Assembly (NCBI GenBank): GCA_009377795.1
Contig: WHTJ01000003.1
Span: 44,701-108,700, forward strand
DNA from: Propionibacteriales bacterium
GTDB taxonomy: Bacteria; Actinomycetota; Actinomycetes; Propionibacteriales; Nocardioidaceae
DNA length: 64,000 nt
Reading direction: 5' to 3'
Positions 42,594 through 51,315 of the stretch are shown here, piece by piece. The notes under the pieces were generated by a model, which was not told where the DNA came from, made no database searches, and was given only the letters and a program-made list of their open reading frames with translations. Every line of letters begins with the position of its first letter. The stretch's first letter is position 1. The translations under genes and the position numbers were made by a program.

Positions 42594-45500
42594 CCCGGCG
42601 CCCCGGCTGCAGGAGCCGTCCGACCTCCGCCGGCTCATGCGGATCGACTTCAGCGACCAGCAGATGGCGGTCATCTCCGCCGCCCCCGAGCCGGGCGTCA
42701 TCGTCGCCGGGGCCGGCACCGGCAAGACCACCGTGATGGCCGCGCGGGTGGTGTGGCTCGTGGGCAGCGGCCAGGTGCGTGGCGACCAGGTGCTCGGGCT
42801 GACCTTCACCAACAAGGCCGCGGGCGAGCTGGCGACGCGGGTACGCCGGGCCCTGGCTGATGCCGGCCTGACGCAGACGGCCGACGACGACCAGGGTGAG
42901 CCGGTGGTATCGACGTACCACGCGTACGCCGGCCGGCTGATCGCCGAGCACGGCCTGCGGATCGGCGTCGAGCCGGACACCCGGGTGCTCGCCGACGCCT
43001 CCCGGTTCCAGCTCGCGGCCCAGGTGGTACGCACCTTCCGGGGCTCGCTGACCCGGGTCGGCACGCACGTGCCCACCCTGGTCGGCGCCGTACTCACGCT
43101 CGACGAGCAGATGTCCGAACACATCGTGAGCGCCGAACAGATCACGGGGTTCCACGACGTCCTGTGCCGGCGGCTCGCGGAGCACCCCAAGCCCACCAAG
43201 CAGCTCACCGCGGTCGCGGACACCGCCGAATATCGCGAGGAGCTCCTGCAGCTGGTCGCCGACTACCGTCGGCTCAAACGCGACCGCGGGGTGATGGACT
43301 TCGCCGACCAGATGGAGTACGGCGCGACCATCGCGGAGCAGTCCGAGGACGCCCGGCGGATCGAGCGGGAGCGCTACCGGGTGGTACTGCTCGACGAGTA
43401 CCAAGACACGTCGGTCGCCCAGCGGCGCATGCTCGCGGGGTTGTTCTCCGGCGATGCTCCGGTCTCGGGACGCGGCCATCCGGTGACCGCGGTCGGCGAC
43501 CCGTGCCAGGCGATCTACGGGTGGCGCGGTGCGTCGGTCGCGAACCTCGACGAGTTCCCGGACCACTTCCGGCGCGCGGACGGCGAGCCCGCGCACCGGT
43601 TCACCCTGAGCGTGAACCGCCGTTGCGGCGCCCGCATTCTCGACGCCGCCAACCTGCACGCGGAGCCGCTGCAGGCCGTGCACCCCGGCGTGCGGGATCT
43701 CTCCGCGCCCGCGGACGCCAACCCGGGTCTGCTGCGGGTCGCACTCCTGGAGACGCACGCCGACGAGATGGCCTGGGTCGCAGACCACATCCATCGGGTC
43801 AACGCCGAGGACCGCAGCCTGCGATGGTCCGACATCGGCGTACTCGTGCGCAACAACACCGACATCGCGCACCTCCAGTCGCAGCTGCGCCGGCGCGGCG
43901 TACCTGTCGAGGTCGTGGGGCTGGGTGGGCTCCTGTCCCGGCCGGAGGTCGCCGACGTCGTCGCCACGCTGGAGGTGATCCACGAGCTCACCGCGAACTC
44001 CGCGATGCTCCGGCTGCTCACCGGTCCCCGTTGGCGGATCGGACCTCGCGACCTTGCCCTGCTGGGTAGCCGGGCCAAGGCCCTGGCGCACACGGAGACT
44101 CCGGAGTCGTCCGACGATCTCGCCGGGTCGCTGGCCGAGGCGGTCGCCGGTGCCGATGTCACCGAGGTGGTGTCCCTCGCGGACGCCCTCGAGGATCCCG
44201 GCCCGCTGTCTTATTCTGACGAGGCGAAGCATAGATTTTCCTTGTTGGCAAAGGAGATCAGACGGCTTCGGCGGAACGTCGGCGAGCCGCTGGTCGATCT
44301 CGTACGCCGGGTGATCGACACGATGGGCATCGACGTCGAGCTGGCGGCGACGCCGTCACCGGTCGCCGTACAAGCCCGGGAGAACCTCACCGCGTTCATC
44401 GACGCGGTCGCCTCGTTCGCGGGGGTGGGGGCCGACGCCTCCCTGACCGGGCTGCTCGCCTACCTCACGGCCGAGGACGACTTCGGCCAGGGACTGGCGG
44501 TCGCGGCGCCGACCGAGACCGACTCGGTCAAGCTGATGACGGTGCACAAGGCCAAGGGTCTGGAATGGGACGTCGTGTTCGTACCCACGCTGGTGGAGGG
44601 CGGGTTCCCCACCCACCGGACCCGGTCCCGATGGACGTCGGCGGCCAAGGAGTTGCCCTGGCCGCTGCGCGGAGACGCCGCAACGCTGCCGGACGTCCCC
44701 ACCTGGTCGCCGGAGGGGCTCCAGGCCTTCGTGCGCGACGTGCGCGAGACGGAGGCGCTGGAGGAGCGGCGACTCGGATACGTCGGGTTCACCCGGCCGC
44801 GGCGGCTGCTGGTCGGGAGCGCGCACTGGTGGGGTCCCACGCAGAAGAACCGCCGCGGCCCGTCGGACTATCTCCGACATCTGCACCGGCAGGTGCTCGC
44901 CTCGGGCGGCTCGCCCGAGGCGTGGGAGCCCGAGCCGCCGCCGGACACGGTCAACCCCCAGCTCGCCGAACGCCGCGAGGTCGGCTGGCCGGCCGAGCTG
45001 GACCCGGAGGCGGTGGCCGTGCGTACTCACGCTGCCGAGCTCGTCCGGGAGGTCGGCACGGCGCCGGATGCGGGGAACGCCGACGAGCTCAAGCTGGACG
45101 AGCAGGCCCTGGTCGCCGAGTGGGATGCCGAGATCGAGCGGTTGCTGGCCGAGGCGCGGGCGGCCCGGGCCACCGAGCACCGGGTGGAGCTGCCGCCGGC
45201 GTTGTCCGCGACCGCGGTCCTGCGGCTGAGCTCCGACCCGGACGGCCTGGCGCGCGATCTGGTCCGCCCGATGCCGCGGCGGCCGTCCGCGGCGGCCCGG
45301 TTCGGTACCCGGTTCCACGCCTGGGTCGAGTCGTACGTCGGACAGCAGCGGCTGCTCGATCCGTCGGAGATCCCGGGTGCGGCCGACGACGGGATCGCGA
45401 GCGACGAGGAGCTGTCCGCCCTGGTCGAGGCGTTCAAGACCGGCCCGTACGCCGATCGGGTGCCGCATCAGGTCGAGGCGCCGTTCTCCCTCGTGGTCGC

Positions 45501-45762
45501 CGATCGGGTCATCCGGGGCCGGATCGACGCGGTGTACGCCGACCACGCCGGCGGGTTCGAGGTGGTCGACTGGAAGACCAACCAGCGCCAGACCGCCGAC
45601 CCGCTGCAGCTGGCCCTCTACCGGCTCGCCTGGTCGGAGCTGTCCGGCGTACCCCTGGAGAAGGTGACGGCGTCGTTCTACTACGTGCGCAGCGGCGAGA
45701 TCGTGACCCCGGACGACCTGGCCGGCCGCGACGAGATCGCCCGTCTGCTCACCCTCGGCTAG
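42577..45762 (+). CDS. adnB: AdnB-like helicase-nuclease
   Basis: The ATG at 42577 follows GGAGGAGG and overlaps adnA by 17 nt; the 1061-aa product starts MAVRSDPAPRLQEPSDLRRL. Motor motifs are AGAGTGKTTV, LTFTNKAAGELATR, LLDEYQDTS, VGDPCQAIYGWRG and VHKAKGLEWDVVF. The nuclease core GRIDAVY...FEVVDWKTNQRQ lacks the Cys tail seen in AdnA. AdnB is the leading motor of the mycobacterial AdnAB complex. Gene order adnA-adnB and the neighbours nudC, mrx1, uvrD2 and whiB7 agree with that assignment. Confidence 0.9.
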   Translation: MAVRSDPAPRLQEPSDLRRLMRIDFSDQQMAVISAAPEPGVIVAGAGTGKTTVMAARVVWLVGSGQVRGDQVLGLTFTNKAAGELATRVRRALADAGLTQTADDDQGEPVVSTYHAYAGRLIAEHGLRIGVEPDTRVLADASRFQLAAQVVRTFRGSLTRVGTHVPTLVGAVLTLDEQMSEHIVSAEQITGFHDVLCRRLAEHPKPTKQLTAVADTAEYREELLQLVADYRRLKRDRGVMDFADQMEYGATIAEQSEDARRIERERYRVVLLDEYQDTSVAQRRMLAGLFSGDAPVSGRGHPVTAVGDPCQAIYGWRGASVANLDEFPDHFRRADGEPAHRFTLSVNRRCGARILDAANLHAEPLQAVHPGVRDLSAPADANPGLLRVALLETHADEMAWVADHIHRVNAEDRSLRWSDIGVLVRNNTDIAHLQSQLRRRGVPVEVVGLGGLLSRPEVADVVATLEVIHELTANSAMLRLLTGPRWRIGPRDLALLGSRAKALAHTETPESSDDLAGSLAEAVAGADVTEVVSLADALEDPGPLSYSDEAKHRFSLLAKEIRRLRRNVGEPLVDLVRRVIDTMGIDVELAATPSPVAVQARENLTAFIDAVASFAGVGADASLTGLLAYLTAEDDFGQGLAVAAPTETDSVKLMTVHKAKGLEWDVVFVPTLVEGGFPTHRTRSRWTSAAKELPWPLRGDAATLPDVPTWSPEGLQAFVRDVRETEALEERRLGYVGFTRPRRLLVGSAHWWGPTQKNRRGPSDYLRHLHRQVLASGGSPEAWEPEPPPDTVNPQLAERREVGWPAELDPEAVAVRTHAAELVREVGTAPDAGNADELKLDEQALVAEWDAEIERLLAEARAARATEHRVELPPALSATAVLRLSSDPDGLARDLVRPMPRRPSAAARFGTRFHAWVESYVGQQRLLDPSEIPGAADDGIASDEELSALVEAFKTGPYADRVPHQVEAPFSLVVADRVIRGRIDAVYADHAGGFEVVDWKTNQRQTADPLQLALYRLAWSELSGVPLEKVTASFYYVRSGEIVTPDDLAGRDEIARLLTLG

Positions 45763-45788
45763 CCCCCGTCCCTCGCTAGCCCTCTCTC

Positions 45789-45860
45789 GGCGCGAGTTGG
45801 CGGGGCGGCGCGAGTTGGCGGGGCGGCGCGAGTTGGCGGGGCGGCGCGAGTTGGCAGGAC
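45789..45860 (+). repeat. 18-bp unit repeated four times after adnB
   Basis: The unit GGCGCGAGTTGGCGGGGC occurs at 45789, 45807, 45825 and, with two changes, 45843. It begins 27 nt after the adnB stop. The preceding TCTC makes TCTCGGCGCGAG, the core also found in the repeats at 25269 and 56207. The remainder of 45861-45990 shows nothing I can support. Confidence 0.85.
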
Positions 45861-45990
45861 GAAGAGGTCGCCCGGGAGCGGAGACAGCACCTCCCGGTGC
45901 AGCGTCCAGGGGAGAGCGTTCGGATGACACGGTCGGTCACGCTGGAGCGCCGAAAGCCGGTCCGAACGTGTCACCGCGCAGATCGGCGCA

Positions 45991-46704
45991 TCAGAGCGGC
46001 ACGGCGAGCATGGCGTCGAGCGCCAACTCCACCATGTCCCCGAACGTCTTCTCGCGCTCGTCGGCGGTGGTCTGCTCGCCGGTCTTGATGTGGTCGGAGA
46101 CCGTGCAGATGGTCAGCGCGCTCCGGGTGTGCTTGGCGGCCAGCGTGTAGAGCGCGTTGGTCTCCATCTCCACCGCGAGCACGCCGTACTCCGCCAGCCG
46201 CCAGGTGAGGTCGGACCGGTCGTTGTAGAACGAGTCGGTCGAGAACACCTGTCCCACACTCACCGGCCGGTCCCGCCCGACCGCGGCGTCATGCGCGGCT
46301 TGCAGCAAGGCGAAGTCGGCGGGCGGGCAGAAGTCGAGCCCCTCGAACCGCAGCCGGTTGGTGGAGGCGTCGGTGGCCGCGCTGATCGCGAGCACGACGT
46401 CACGCAGGGCCAGGTCCTCACTGAGCGCGCCGCAGGTGCCGACTCGCACGACCTGCTGTACGTCGTACTCGGTGAACAGCTCGGTCACGTAGATGGCGGC
46501 CGAGGGTTGTCCCATCCCGGAACCCTGCACCGAGACCGGCACCCCGCGATAGCTGCCGGTGAAGCCCAGCATGTTGCGCACCGTGGAGTAGCACTCGGCC
46601 TCGTCGAGAAACGTCTCCGCAATCCACTGGGCGCGCCGCGGGTCACCGGGCAGCAGTACACGTGGGGACACGGCGCCGGGTGCGGCGCCCAGGTGAGTAC
46701 TCAT
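45991..46704 (-). CDS. deoD: purine-nucleoside phosphorylase, DeoD (trimeric/hexameric) type
   Basis: The 237-aa protein starts MSTHLGAAPGAVSPRVLLPG at ATG 46704; a much longer open frame extends upstream across nudC and is not used. GDPRRAQWIAE, GSGMGQPSAAIY, VRVGTCGAL, VEMETNALY and SDHIKTGEQT are NP-I family marks with the nucleoside-binding Glu and the Asp (D in SDH) for 6-oxo/6-amino purines. It phosphorolyses purine nucleosides for salvage. Divergent from nudC across 43 nt. Confidence 0.93.
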   Translation of the reverse strand: MSTHLGAAPGAVSPRVLLPGDPRRAQWIAETFLDEAECYSTVRNMLGFTGSYRGVPVSVQGSGMGQPSAAIYVTELFTEYDVQQVVRVGTCGALSEDLALRDVVLAISAATDASTNRLRFEGLDFCPPADFALLQAAHDAAVGRDRPVSVGQVFSTDSFYNDRSDLTWRLAEYGVLAVEMETNALYTLAAKHTRSALTICTVSDHIKTGEQTTADEREKTFGDMVELALDAMLAVPL

Positions 46705-46747
46705 GGTGGGCGATCTTGCCAGAGCCGCTCGTCGTACAGTCAGCGGC

Positions 46748-47644
46748 GTGAACGGACTCGAGGAGCTCGCGCTGTCGCGCCATGTGCACGACCGGGTGGC
46801 CGGACAGCGGGTCGACGAGGCGTGGCTGGCCGAGCGGTGGGCCGATCCGGACACCCGGGTGCTGCAGGTGTGGGACGGCCGGGTGCCGGTGGCGGCCGAC
46901 AATGCGACGTTTCTGCGCTTTGTGTCGCCCGAGCGGGCAGGTCCCGGTGAGCGGGTCCTCCTGGGAGTCGAGGGCGGTACGACGTACTTCGCCGTACTCC
47001 TGGAGAACGAGCCGGAGGAGGCCGAGCTGGCCGGCATCCGCGACATCGCCGTCGGCCTGGGCGATCGGGACGCGGGGCTACTCGTCCATGCGATCGGGGT
47101 GGCGAACTGGCATCGCAGTCACCGGTATTGCTCGCGCTGTGGTGGTGTGCTGGAGTCCGCGGCCGGTGGGCATGTGCGCCGATGCGGGAGCTGCGGTCGC
47201 ACCCACTTCCCGCGCACCGATCCGGCGGTGATCATGCTCGTGACCGACGGCGACGAGCGCTGTCTGCTCGGACACAACACGCGATTCCCCCCGGACACCC
47301 GGCGGTTCTCCACGCTCGCCGGGTTCGTGGAACCCGGCGAGTCGCTGGAGCACGCGGTCGCGCGTGAGCTGATGGAGGAGGCAGGCATCTCGGTGATGGA
47401 CGTGCGCTACTTCTCCAGCCAGCCCTGGCCGCTGCCGGCGAGCCTGATGGTCGGCTTCTTCGCGACCGCGACGACCACCGAGATCACGGTCGACGGGGAG
47501 GAGATCAGTGAGGCGCGTTGGTTCACCCGTGCCGAGTTGCTGGACTGCGCCCAACGCGGCGAAATCGTACTGCCCGGCCACATCTCGATCGCGCGCCGCC
47601 TGATCGAGTCGTGGTACGGCGGACCGTTGCCCGGTTCGTGGTAG
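46748..47644 (+). CDS. nudC: NADH/NAD-cap pyrophosphohydrolase (NudC-like)
   Basis: The 298-aa protein starts at GTG 46748. A Zn ribbon CSRCG...CGSCG (about 131-154), a Nudix box with GFVEPGESLEHAVA then RELMEEAGI, and the NudC-specific SQPWPLPASLM motif are present. The enzyme cleaves NADH to NMNH and AMP and can remove NAD caps from RNA. This position between adnB and mrx1 matches the mycobacterial order. An extra PNP gene has been inserted between it and adnB. Confidence 0.95.
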   Translation: MNGLEELALSRHVHDRVAGQRVDEAWLAERWADPDTRVLQVWDGRVPVAADNATFLRFVSPERAGPGERVLLGVEGGTTYFAVLLENEPEEAELAGIRDIAVGLGDRDAGLLVHAIGVANWHRSHRYCSRCGGVLESAAGGHVRRCGSCGRTHFPRTDPAVIMLVTDGDERCLLGHNTRFPPDTRRFSTLAGFVEPGESLEHAVARELMEEAGISVMDVRYFSSQPWPLPASLMVGFFATATTTEITVDGEEISEARWFTRAELLDCAQRGEIVLPGHISIARRLIESWYGGPLPGSW

Positions 47645-47707
47645 CGCGGTCGGGCAGCACCGGAGTGGAGCCGGGTGGTGTCGTCTCGGGCGTGGCCGGG
47701 CGTAAAA

Positions 47708-47725
47708 GGGCGCCGAAAGGCGCCC
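47708..47725 (-). terminator. intrinsic terminator for mrx1
   Basis: GGGCGCC-GAAA-GGCGCCC is a perfect 7-bp stem with a GNRA-like loop. On the minus strand it is followed by TTTTA, so it fits an intrinsic terminator 43 nt after the mrx1 stop. It could also end nudC transcription from the other side. Confidence 0.7.
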
Positions 47726-47767
47726 CGGGTGGAGACGGCACCGCCTGGCGAAGCGTCGAGCTGGGGA

Positions 47768-48010
47768 TCAGTCGGCGAGCTTGGCCTGGACCTCCCTGAC
47801 GGACGGGTTGGTCAGCGACGTACCGTCGGTGAAGACGACCGTGGGCACGGTCCGGTTGCCGTCGTTCGCGCTCTCGACGATCGCGGTGGCCTCCGGCTGT
47901 TCCTCGATGTCCACCATCTGGAACTCGATGCCCGCCTGCTTCAGTTGTCGCGCCAGCCTGTGGCAGTAACCACACCACGAGGTCGAGTACATCGTGAGCT
48001 GAGCAGGCAT
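47768..48010 (-). CDS. mrx1: mycoredoxin-1 (glutaredoxin fold)
   Basis: The 80-aa protein starts MPAQLTMYSTSWCGYCHRLA. The active site is CGYC (13-16), the cis-Pro is in TVPTVVF, and the glutaredoxin fold is complete. Mycoredoxin uses mycothiol as electron donor to reduce mixed disulfides, which supports an actinobacterial host. It is located between nudC and uvrD2 as in mycobacteria. The 80-nt gap to uvrD2 must hold divergent promoters. Confidence 0.93.
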   Translation of the reverse strand: MPAQLTMYSTSWCGYCHRLARQLKQAGIEFQMVDIEEQPEATAIVESANDGNRTVPTVVFTDGTSLTNPSVREVQAKLAD

Positions 48011-48090
48011 ACGGTGTCCTTTCGGGCGTCTACAGTGTCTGGCGTGTTCAACGACGTACGTGCGGTTTATCTTCCAGGCGAGGAGCCGGC

Positions 48091-50196
48091 TTGACGATCC
48101 GGGGTGCCGACGGGCTGCTGGACGAGCTGGATCCCGAGCAGCGCGAGGTGGCCGCCTCGCTTCAGGGTCCGGTGTGCGTGCTCGCCGGCGCGGGTACCGG
48201 CAAGACCCGGGCGATCACCCACCGGATCGCGTACGCCGCACACACCGGGGTGGTCGACCCGGCGACGGTGCTCGCGGTGACGTTCACCACGCGGGCGGCC
48301 GGCGAGATGCGGTCCCGCCTGCAGCAGCTGGGCGTACCCGCGGTGCAGGCCCGTACGTTCCACTCCGCGGCACTGCGGCAGGCGCGGTACTTCTGGCCGA
48401 AGGTGTACGGCGGCCCGCTGCCGAGCCTGATCGAGTCCAAGCTCAGCCTTCTGGGGGAGGCGGCCCACCGCTGCCGGATCAAGGACGTCGGCGTCGCCGA
48501 GCTGCGGGATCTCGCCTCCGAGGTGGAGTGGGCGAAGGTCAGCAACGTGACCCCGGAGAGGTACGCCGAGCTGGCCGCCAAGGCCGGTCGCGGCGTCGCC
48601 GAAGGAGCGGCCGCGAACGGCGGCCCGGCCCGTGCGGGCGGGTTCGACGCCGACACCGTGGCCCGGGTCTTCGCGGCGTACGAGGAGGTCAAGCGGAGCC
48701 GCGAGCGCATCGACATGGAGGACGTCCTGTTGTGCGCCGCCGCGCTGCTGGCCGAGGACCCTCGCGTCGCCGACGAGGTGCGGCGGCAGTATCGCTGGTT
48801 CGTGGTCGACGAGTTCCAGGACGTGAACGCGATCCAGCGTGCCCTGCTCGACCTGTGGCTGGGTGATCGCGAGGAGCTGTGTGTCGTCGGTGACCCGTCC
48901 CAGACCATCTACTCGTTCGCCGGAGCCTCCTCCGACCACCTGCTCGGTTTCCGCCGCCGGTATCCCGACGCCAAGACCGTGCGGCTGGTGCGCAACTACC
49001 GCTCGACCCCCCAGGTGGTCGGCGTCGCCAACGGGCTGCTGGGCGGGGCTCGTCACCGGGTGATGTTGCAGGCCGAGCGACCCAGCGGTCCGGAGGTGCG
49101 ATTTCAGCGGTTCGGCGACCCGGTCGAGGAGGCGGAGTCGATCGCCGCGGAGATCGCCGGCGCGCGGGACCGCGGTGTCCCGCTGCGCGACATCGCCGTG
49201 CTGTTCCGGATCAACGCCCAGTCCGAGCCGTTCGAGGAGGCCCTGGTCGCCCGGGACGTGCCCTCCCTGGTGCGCGGCGTGGAGCGGTTCTTCGACCGTC
49301 CAGAGGTGCGGCAGGCGGTGACCCTGCTGCGGGGTGCGGCGCGCTCCCCGGACCGCTCCGGCGACGGTCTGGTCGCCGACATGACGGCCGTGCTGGGGAG
49401 CGTCGGATGGTCGCCGGCGCCGCCGGCCGCGGGCAGTGCCGGCCGGGCCCGCTGGGAGTCACTGGAGGCGCTTCGGGCGCTGGCTCAGGAGTTGGCCGCG
49501 TCGGCCCCCGAGGCCGGCCTGGAGGAGCTGGTCGCCGAGATCGACAGGCGGGTCACCGCCCAGCACGCACCGGTCGCCGACGGGGTCACGCTGGCCTCGA
49601 TGCACGCCGCCAAGGGGCTGGAGTGGCCGATCGTCTACGTCGTCGGGGTCCAGGACGGCACGGTCCCGATCGTGTACGCCGACACTCCCGAGCAGGTGGA
49701 GGAGGAGCGCCGCCTGCTGTACGTCGCGGCGACCCGGGCCCGCGACCAGCTGTCGATCTCGTGGTCGGCCGCGCGCGCTCCGGGGGAGCGCGCGCATCGC
49801 CGGCCGTCGCGGTTCCTGGACGGCGTAGTCCCCAGTTCCCGCGAGGAGACCAGGACCGCGCGACCGAGACGCCGCAAGCCGGCCGCGGTGGCGCGTTGCC
49901 GGGTCTGCGGCAACGCGCTCCATGACGCGGTCGAGCGCAAGCTTGGCCGGTGCGCCGACTGCCCGTGGAGTTACGACGAGCGGCTGTTCGAGGAGCTGCG
50001 TACGTGGCGAGCGGAGCAAGCCCGGGAGGAGAACGTTCCGGCGTACTGCGTCTTCACCGACGCGACCCTGACCGCGATCGCCGAGATGTGCCCGCAAGAT
50101 TCCGAGTCCCTGCTGAAGATATCCGGGATAGGTCGGGTCAAGCTCGACAAATACTCCCACGATGTGTTGAAGATTTGCGCGGCCCAAACCTCTTGA
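48091..50196 (+). CDS. uvrD2: UvrD2-like DNA helicase with Zn cluster and HRDC domain
   Basis: The start is TTG 48091, supported by GAGGAG eight nt upstream and by the family N-terminus (LLDELDPEQREVA). The 701-aa protein has AGAGTGKTRA, TFTTRAAGEM, FVVDEFQDVN, VGDPSQTIYSFAGAS and MHAAKGLEWP. After the motor, CRVCG and CADCPW form the four-Cys module specific to UvrD2, and the last 90 residues (YCVFTDATLTAIAEMCPQDS... GIGRVKLDKY) are HRDC. The mycobacterial homolog is essential and unwinds DNA in repair and replication. It directly precedes the whiB7 leader. Confidence 0.95.
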   Translation: MTIRGADGLLDELDPEQREVAASLQGPVCVLAGAGTGKTRAITHRIAYAAHTGVVDPATVLAVTFTTRAAGEMRSRLQQLGVPAVQARTFHSAALRQARYFWPKVYGGPLPSLIESKLSLLGEAAHRCRIKDVGVAELRDLASEVEWAKVSNVTPERYAELAAKAGRGVAEGAAANGGPARAGGFDADTVARVFAAYEEVKRSRERIDMEDVLLCAAALLAEDPRVADEVRRQYRWFVVDEFQDVNAIQRALLDLWLGDREELCVVGDPSQTIYSFAGASSDHLLGFRRRYPDAKTVRLVRNYRSTPQVVGVANGLLGGARHRVMLQAERPSGPEVRFQRFGDPVEEAESIAAEIAGARDRGVPLRDIAVLFRINAQSEPFEEALVARDVPSLVRGVERFFDRPEVRQAVTLLRGAARSPDRSGDGLVADMTAVLGSVGWSPAPPAAGSAGRARWESLEALRALAQELAASAPEAGLEELVAEIDRRVTAQHAPVADGVTLASMHAAKGLEWPIVYVVGVQDGTVPIVYADTPEQVEEERRLLYVAATRARDQLSISWSAARAPGERAHRRPSRFLDGVVPSSREETRTARPRRRKPAAVARCRVCGNALHDAVERKLGRCADCPWSYDERLFEELRTWRAEQAREENVPAYCVFTDATLTAIAEMCPQDSESLLKISGIGRVKLDKYSHDVLKICAAQTS

Positions 50197-50201
50197 CGAG
50201 A

Positions 50202-50239
50202 CAATTTGCTGAATAAATCCGCGGATCCTCAGTAAATTG
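50202..50239 (+). promoter_or_regulatory. large AT-rich dyad between uvrD2 and whiB7
   Basis: Arms CAATTTGCTGA (50202-50212) and TCAGTAAATTG (50229-50239) pair with one mismatch, around an inner palindrome ATCCGCGGAT. The right arm abuts the putative whiB7 -35 element. It could terminate uvrD2 or act as an operator; the AT-rich stretch next to -35 is where WhiB7 itself is known to act in mycobacteria and Streptomyces. Confidence 0.4.
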
Positions 50240-50240
50240 T

Positions 50241-50270
50241 TTGCGGGCCGTCGGTAGGCGGGCGTAGGCT
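50241..50270 (+). promoter_or_regulatory. putative whiB7 promoter
   Basis: TTGCGG (50241-50246) and TAGGCT (50265-50270) are 18 nt apart. AGTAAATTGT lies immediately upstream, the AT-rich element expected for WhiB7-activated SigA promoters. A start near 50277 gives a leader of about 370 nt before whiB7. Confidence 0.5.
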
Positions 50271-50354
50271 TCTTGCCACGCCAGCGGACCGCGGTCTACT
50301 GGCGCCCGTATCAGCAGGCCGACCGCGCCACGACATCGAAGGAGGTGCTTACTG

Positions 50355-50543
50355 ATGATCAGCATGACCAACGCGACGCCGCAGCAGCCGGCTCGCCTTC
50401 GCATGCCCGTAGGCGCCTTCGGCGCTGCGTCGGCGCCCGACCATGGCCGTCCGGGGTCGAAGTGCGTCTACACCACGATTGCCGCCGATGTGACGTTCGT
50501 GGGTGACGCCCCGGGTGTCCGCTCTTGGAGCCCACCGGTTTAG
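50355..50543 (+). CDS. whiB7 leader uORF (62 codons)
   Basis: A strong ribosome site GAAGGAGGT lies eight nt before the ATG. The peptide starts MISMTNATPQQPARLRMPVG and ends GVRSWSPPV. It is not similar to a known protein and its role is probably its own translation: in mycobacteria and Streptomyces, stalling on a whiB7/wblC uORF prevents a downstream terminator from forming. The stop is 23 nt before the terminator stem, the position expected for such coupling. A small hairpin GGTTT/AAACC (50537-50551) spans the stop codon. Confidence 0.65.
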   Translation: MISMTNATPQQPARLRMPVGAFGAASAPDHGRPGSKCVYTTIAADVTFVGDAPGVRSWSPPV

Positions 50544-50565
50544 ATGAAACCTGACCGGCGCCTCC

Positions 50566-50606
50566 AAGGCCGCGGAACCCGAGAAACCGGGATCCGCGGC
50601 CTTTTT
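50566..50606 (+). terminator. attenuator terminator in the whiB7 leader
   Basis: The stem AAGGCCGCGGA (50566-50576) pairs perfectly with 50593-50603 and extends inward through CCCG/CGGG; it is followed by TTTTT (50602-50606). It ends 44 nt before whiB7, so full-length transcripts require read-through. Confidence 0.8.
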
Positions 50607-50650
50607 GATTGCCCCGTCCGACCGACGAGTTCACGAGGAGGTGACAACAA

Positions 50651-50944
50651 ATGAGTCTCAGCGTCCTCGACGCGTATGCCTTCATCGCGGACGCGGAGGT
50701 CGACGAGCATGAGCTGCCGTGCCGGTCCAACGATCCCGAACTGTGGTTCGCCGAATCGCCGTCCGATGTGGAGCTGGCCAAACAGATGTGCCAGCCCTGC
50801 CCGGTCCGGATCGAATGCCTCGCCGGTGCTCTCGAACGCCGTGAGCCCTGGGGTGTGTGGGGTGGTGAGCTGCTGGTCCAGGGGGTGGTTGTGCCCCGGA
50901 AGCGACCTCGTGGACGCCCTCGCAAATCTGAGGTTGCCGCCTGA
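50651..50944 (+). CDS. whiB7: WhiB7-type Fe-S transcription factor
   Basis: The 97-aa protein follows GAGGAGGTGA. The four cluster Cys are at 24, 47, 50 and 56 (CxxC at 47-50), the turn is GVWGGE (68-73), and the C-terminal AT-hook RGRPRKS (87-93) is diagnostic of WhiB7 among Wbl proteins. It binds the sigma factor and activates ribosome-targeting-antibiotic resistance genes and itself. The leader upstream carries uORF and terminator attenuation elements. The UbiB-like and UvrD2 neighbours match mycobacterial order. Confidence 0.95.
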   Translation: MSLSVLDAYAFIADAEVDEHELPCRSNDPELWFAESPSDVELAKQMCQPCPVRIECLAGALERREPWGVWGGELLVQGVVVPRKRPRGRPRKSEVAA

Positions 50945-51038
50945 GGGGGTTTGCGATTACGGCGTACGTCGTCCTGGTCCACTACTCAAGGTTTGATCAC
51001 TGATGAATTCGTCCAGCATTTTGAACAGGAGAAGGAAA

Positions 51039-51203
51039 ATGTACCTCATGCAGGAAGCTCTGGCGCGTGAGCATATGAGCGCGCGTCTCGCTGAGGCGCG
51101 CGAGCAACGCAGAGCGGCCCTGGTCGCCAGGGCACGACGCAGTGCGCGCTTGGCCGAGCGTCATGCACTGCGCGCGCGCCTACTGAAGGCCCAGGTCATC
51201 TGA
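51039..51203 (+). CDS. small basic helical protein downstream of whiB7
   Basis: ATG 51039 follows AGGAGAAGG and gives a 54-aa product MYLMQEALAREHMSARLAEA with a tail of Arg-Ala repeats (REQRRAALVARARRSARLAE). An ATG at 51003 in the same frame lacks a ribosome site. One amphipathic helix rich in Arg is predicted. Position 95 nt after whiB7 and the strong terminator beyond it suggest co-transcription. It could be nucleic-acid binding; no family is recognised. Confidence 0.55.
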   Translation: MYLMQEALAREHMSARLAEAREQRRAALVARARRSARLAERHALRARLLKAQVI

Positions 51204-51214
51204 GCCTGGGCAGC

Positions 51215-51265
51215 GCGGCGCCGGCCACACGACACCCGAGCTCGTGTGGCCGGCGCCGCTTCTTT
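51215..51265 (+). terminator. strong intrinsic terminator closing the whiB7 unit
   Basis: A perfect 18-bp stem (51215-51232 with 51242-51259) with a 9-nt loop is followed by TTCTTT. A second hairpin GCCCAGG/CCTGGGC lies just upstream (51189-51211) across the stop of the small basic gene. Confidence 0.9.
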
Positions 51266-51315
51266 GATCCCGGGGGACGGGCCTCGCAGCGCTGGTGTAG
51301 ACAGGAGCTGTGCCG

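Noticed and set aside
39879..43223. 1114-aa open frame on the minus strand
   Set aside because: Antisense shadow of adnA/adnB, which have complete helicase and nuclease motifs.
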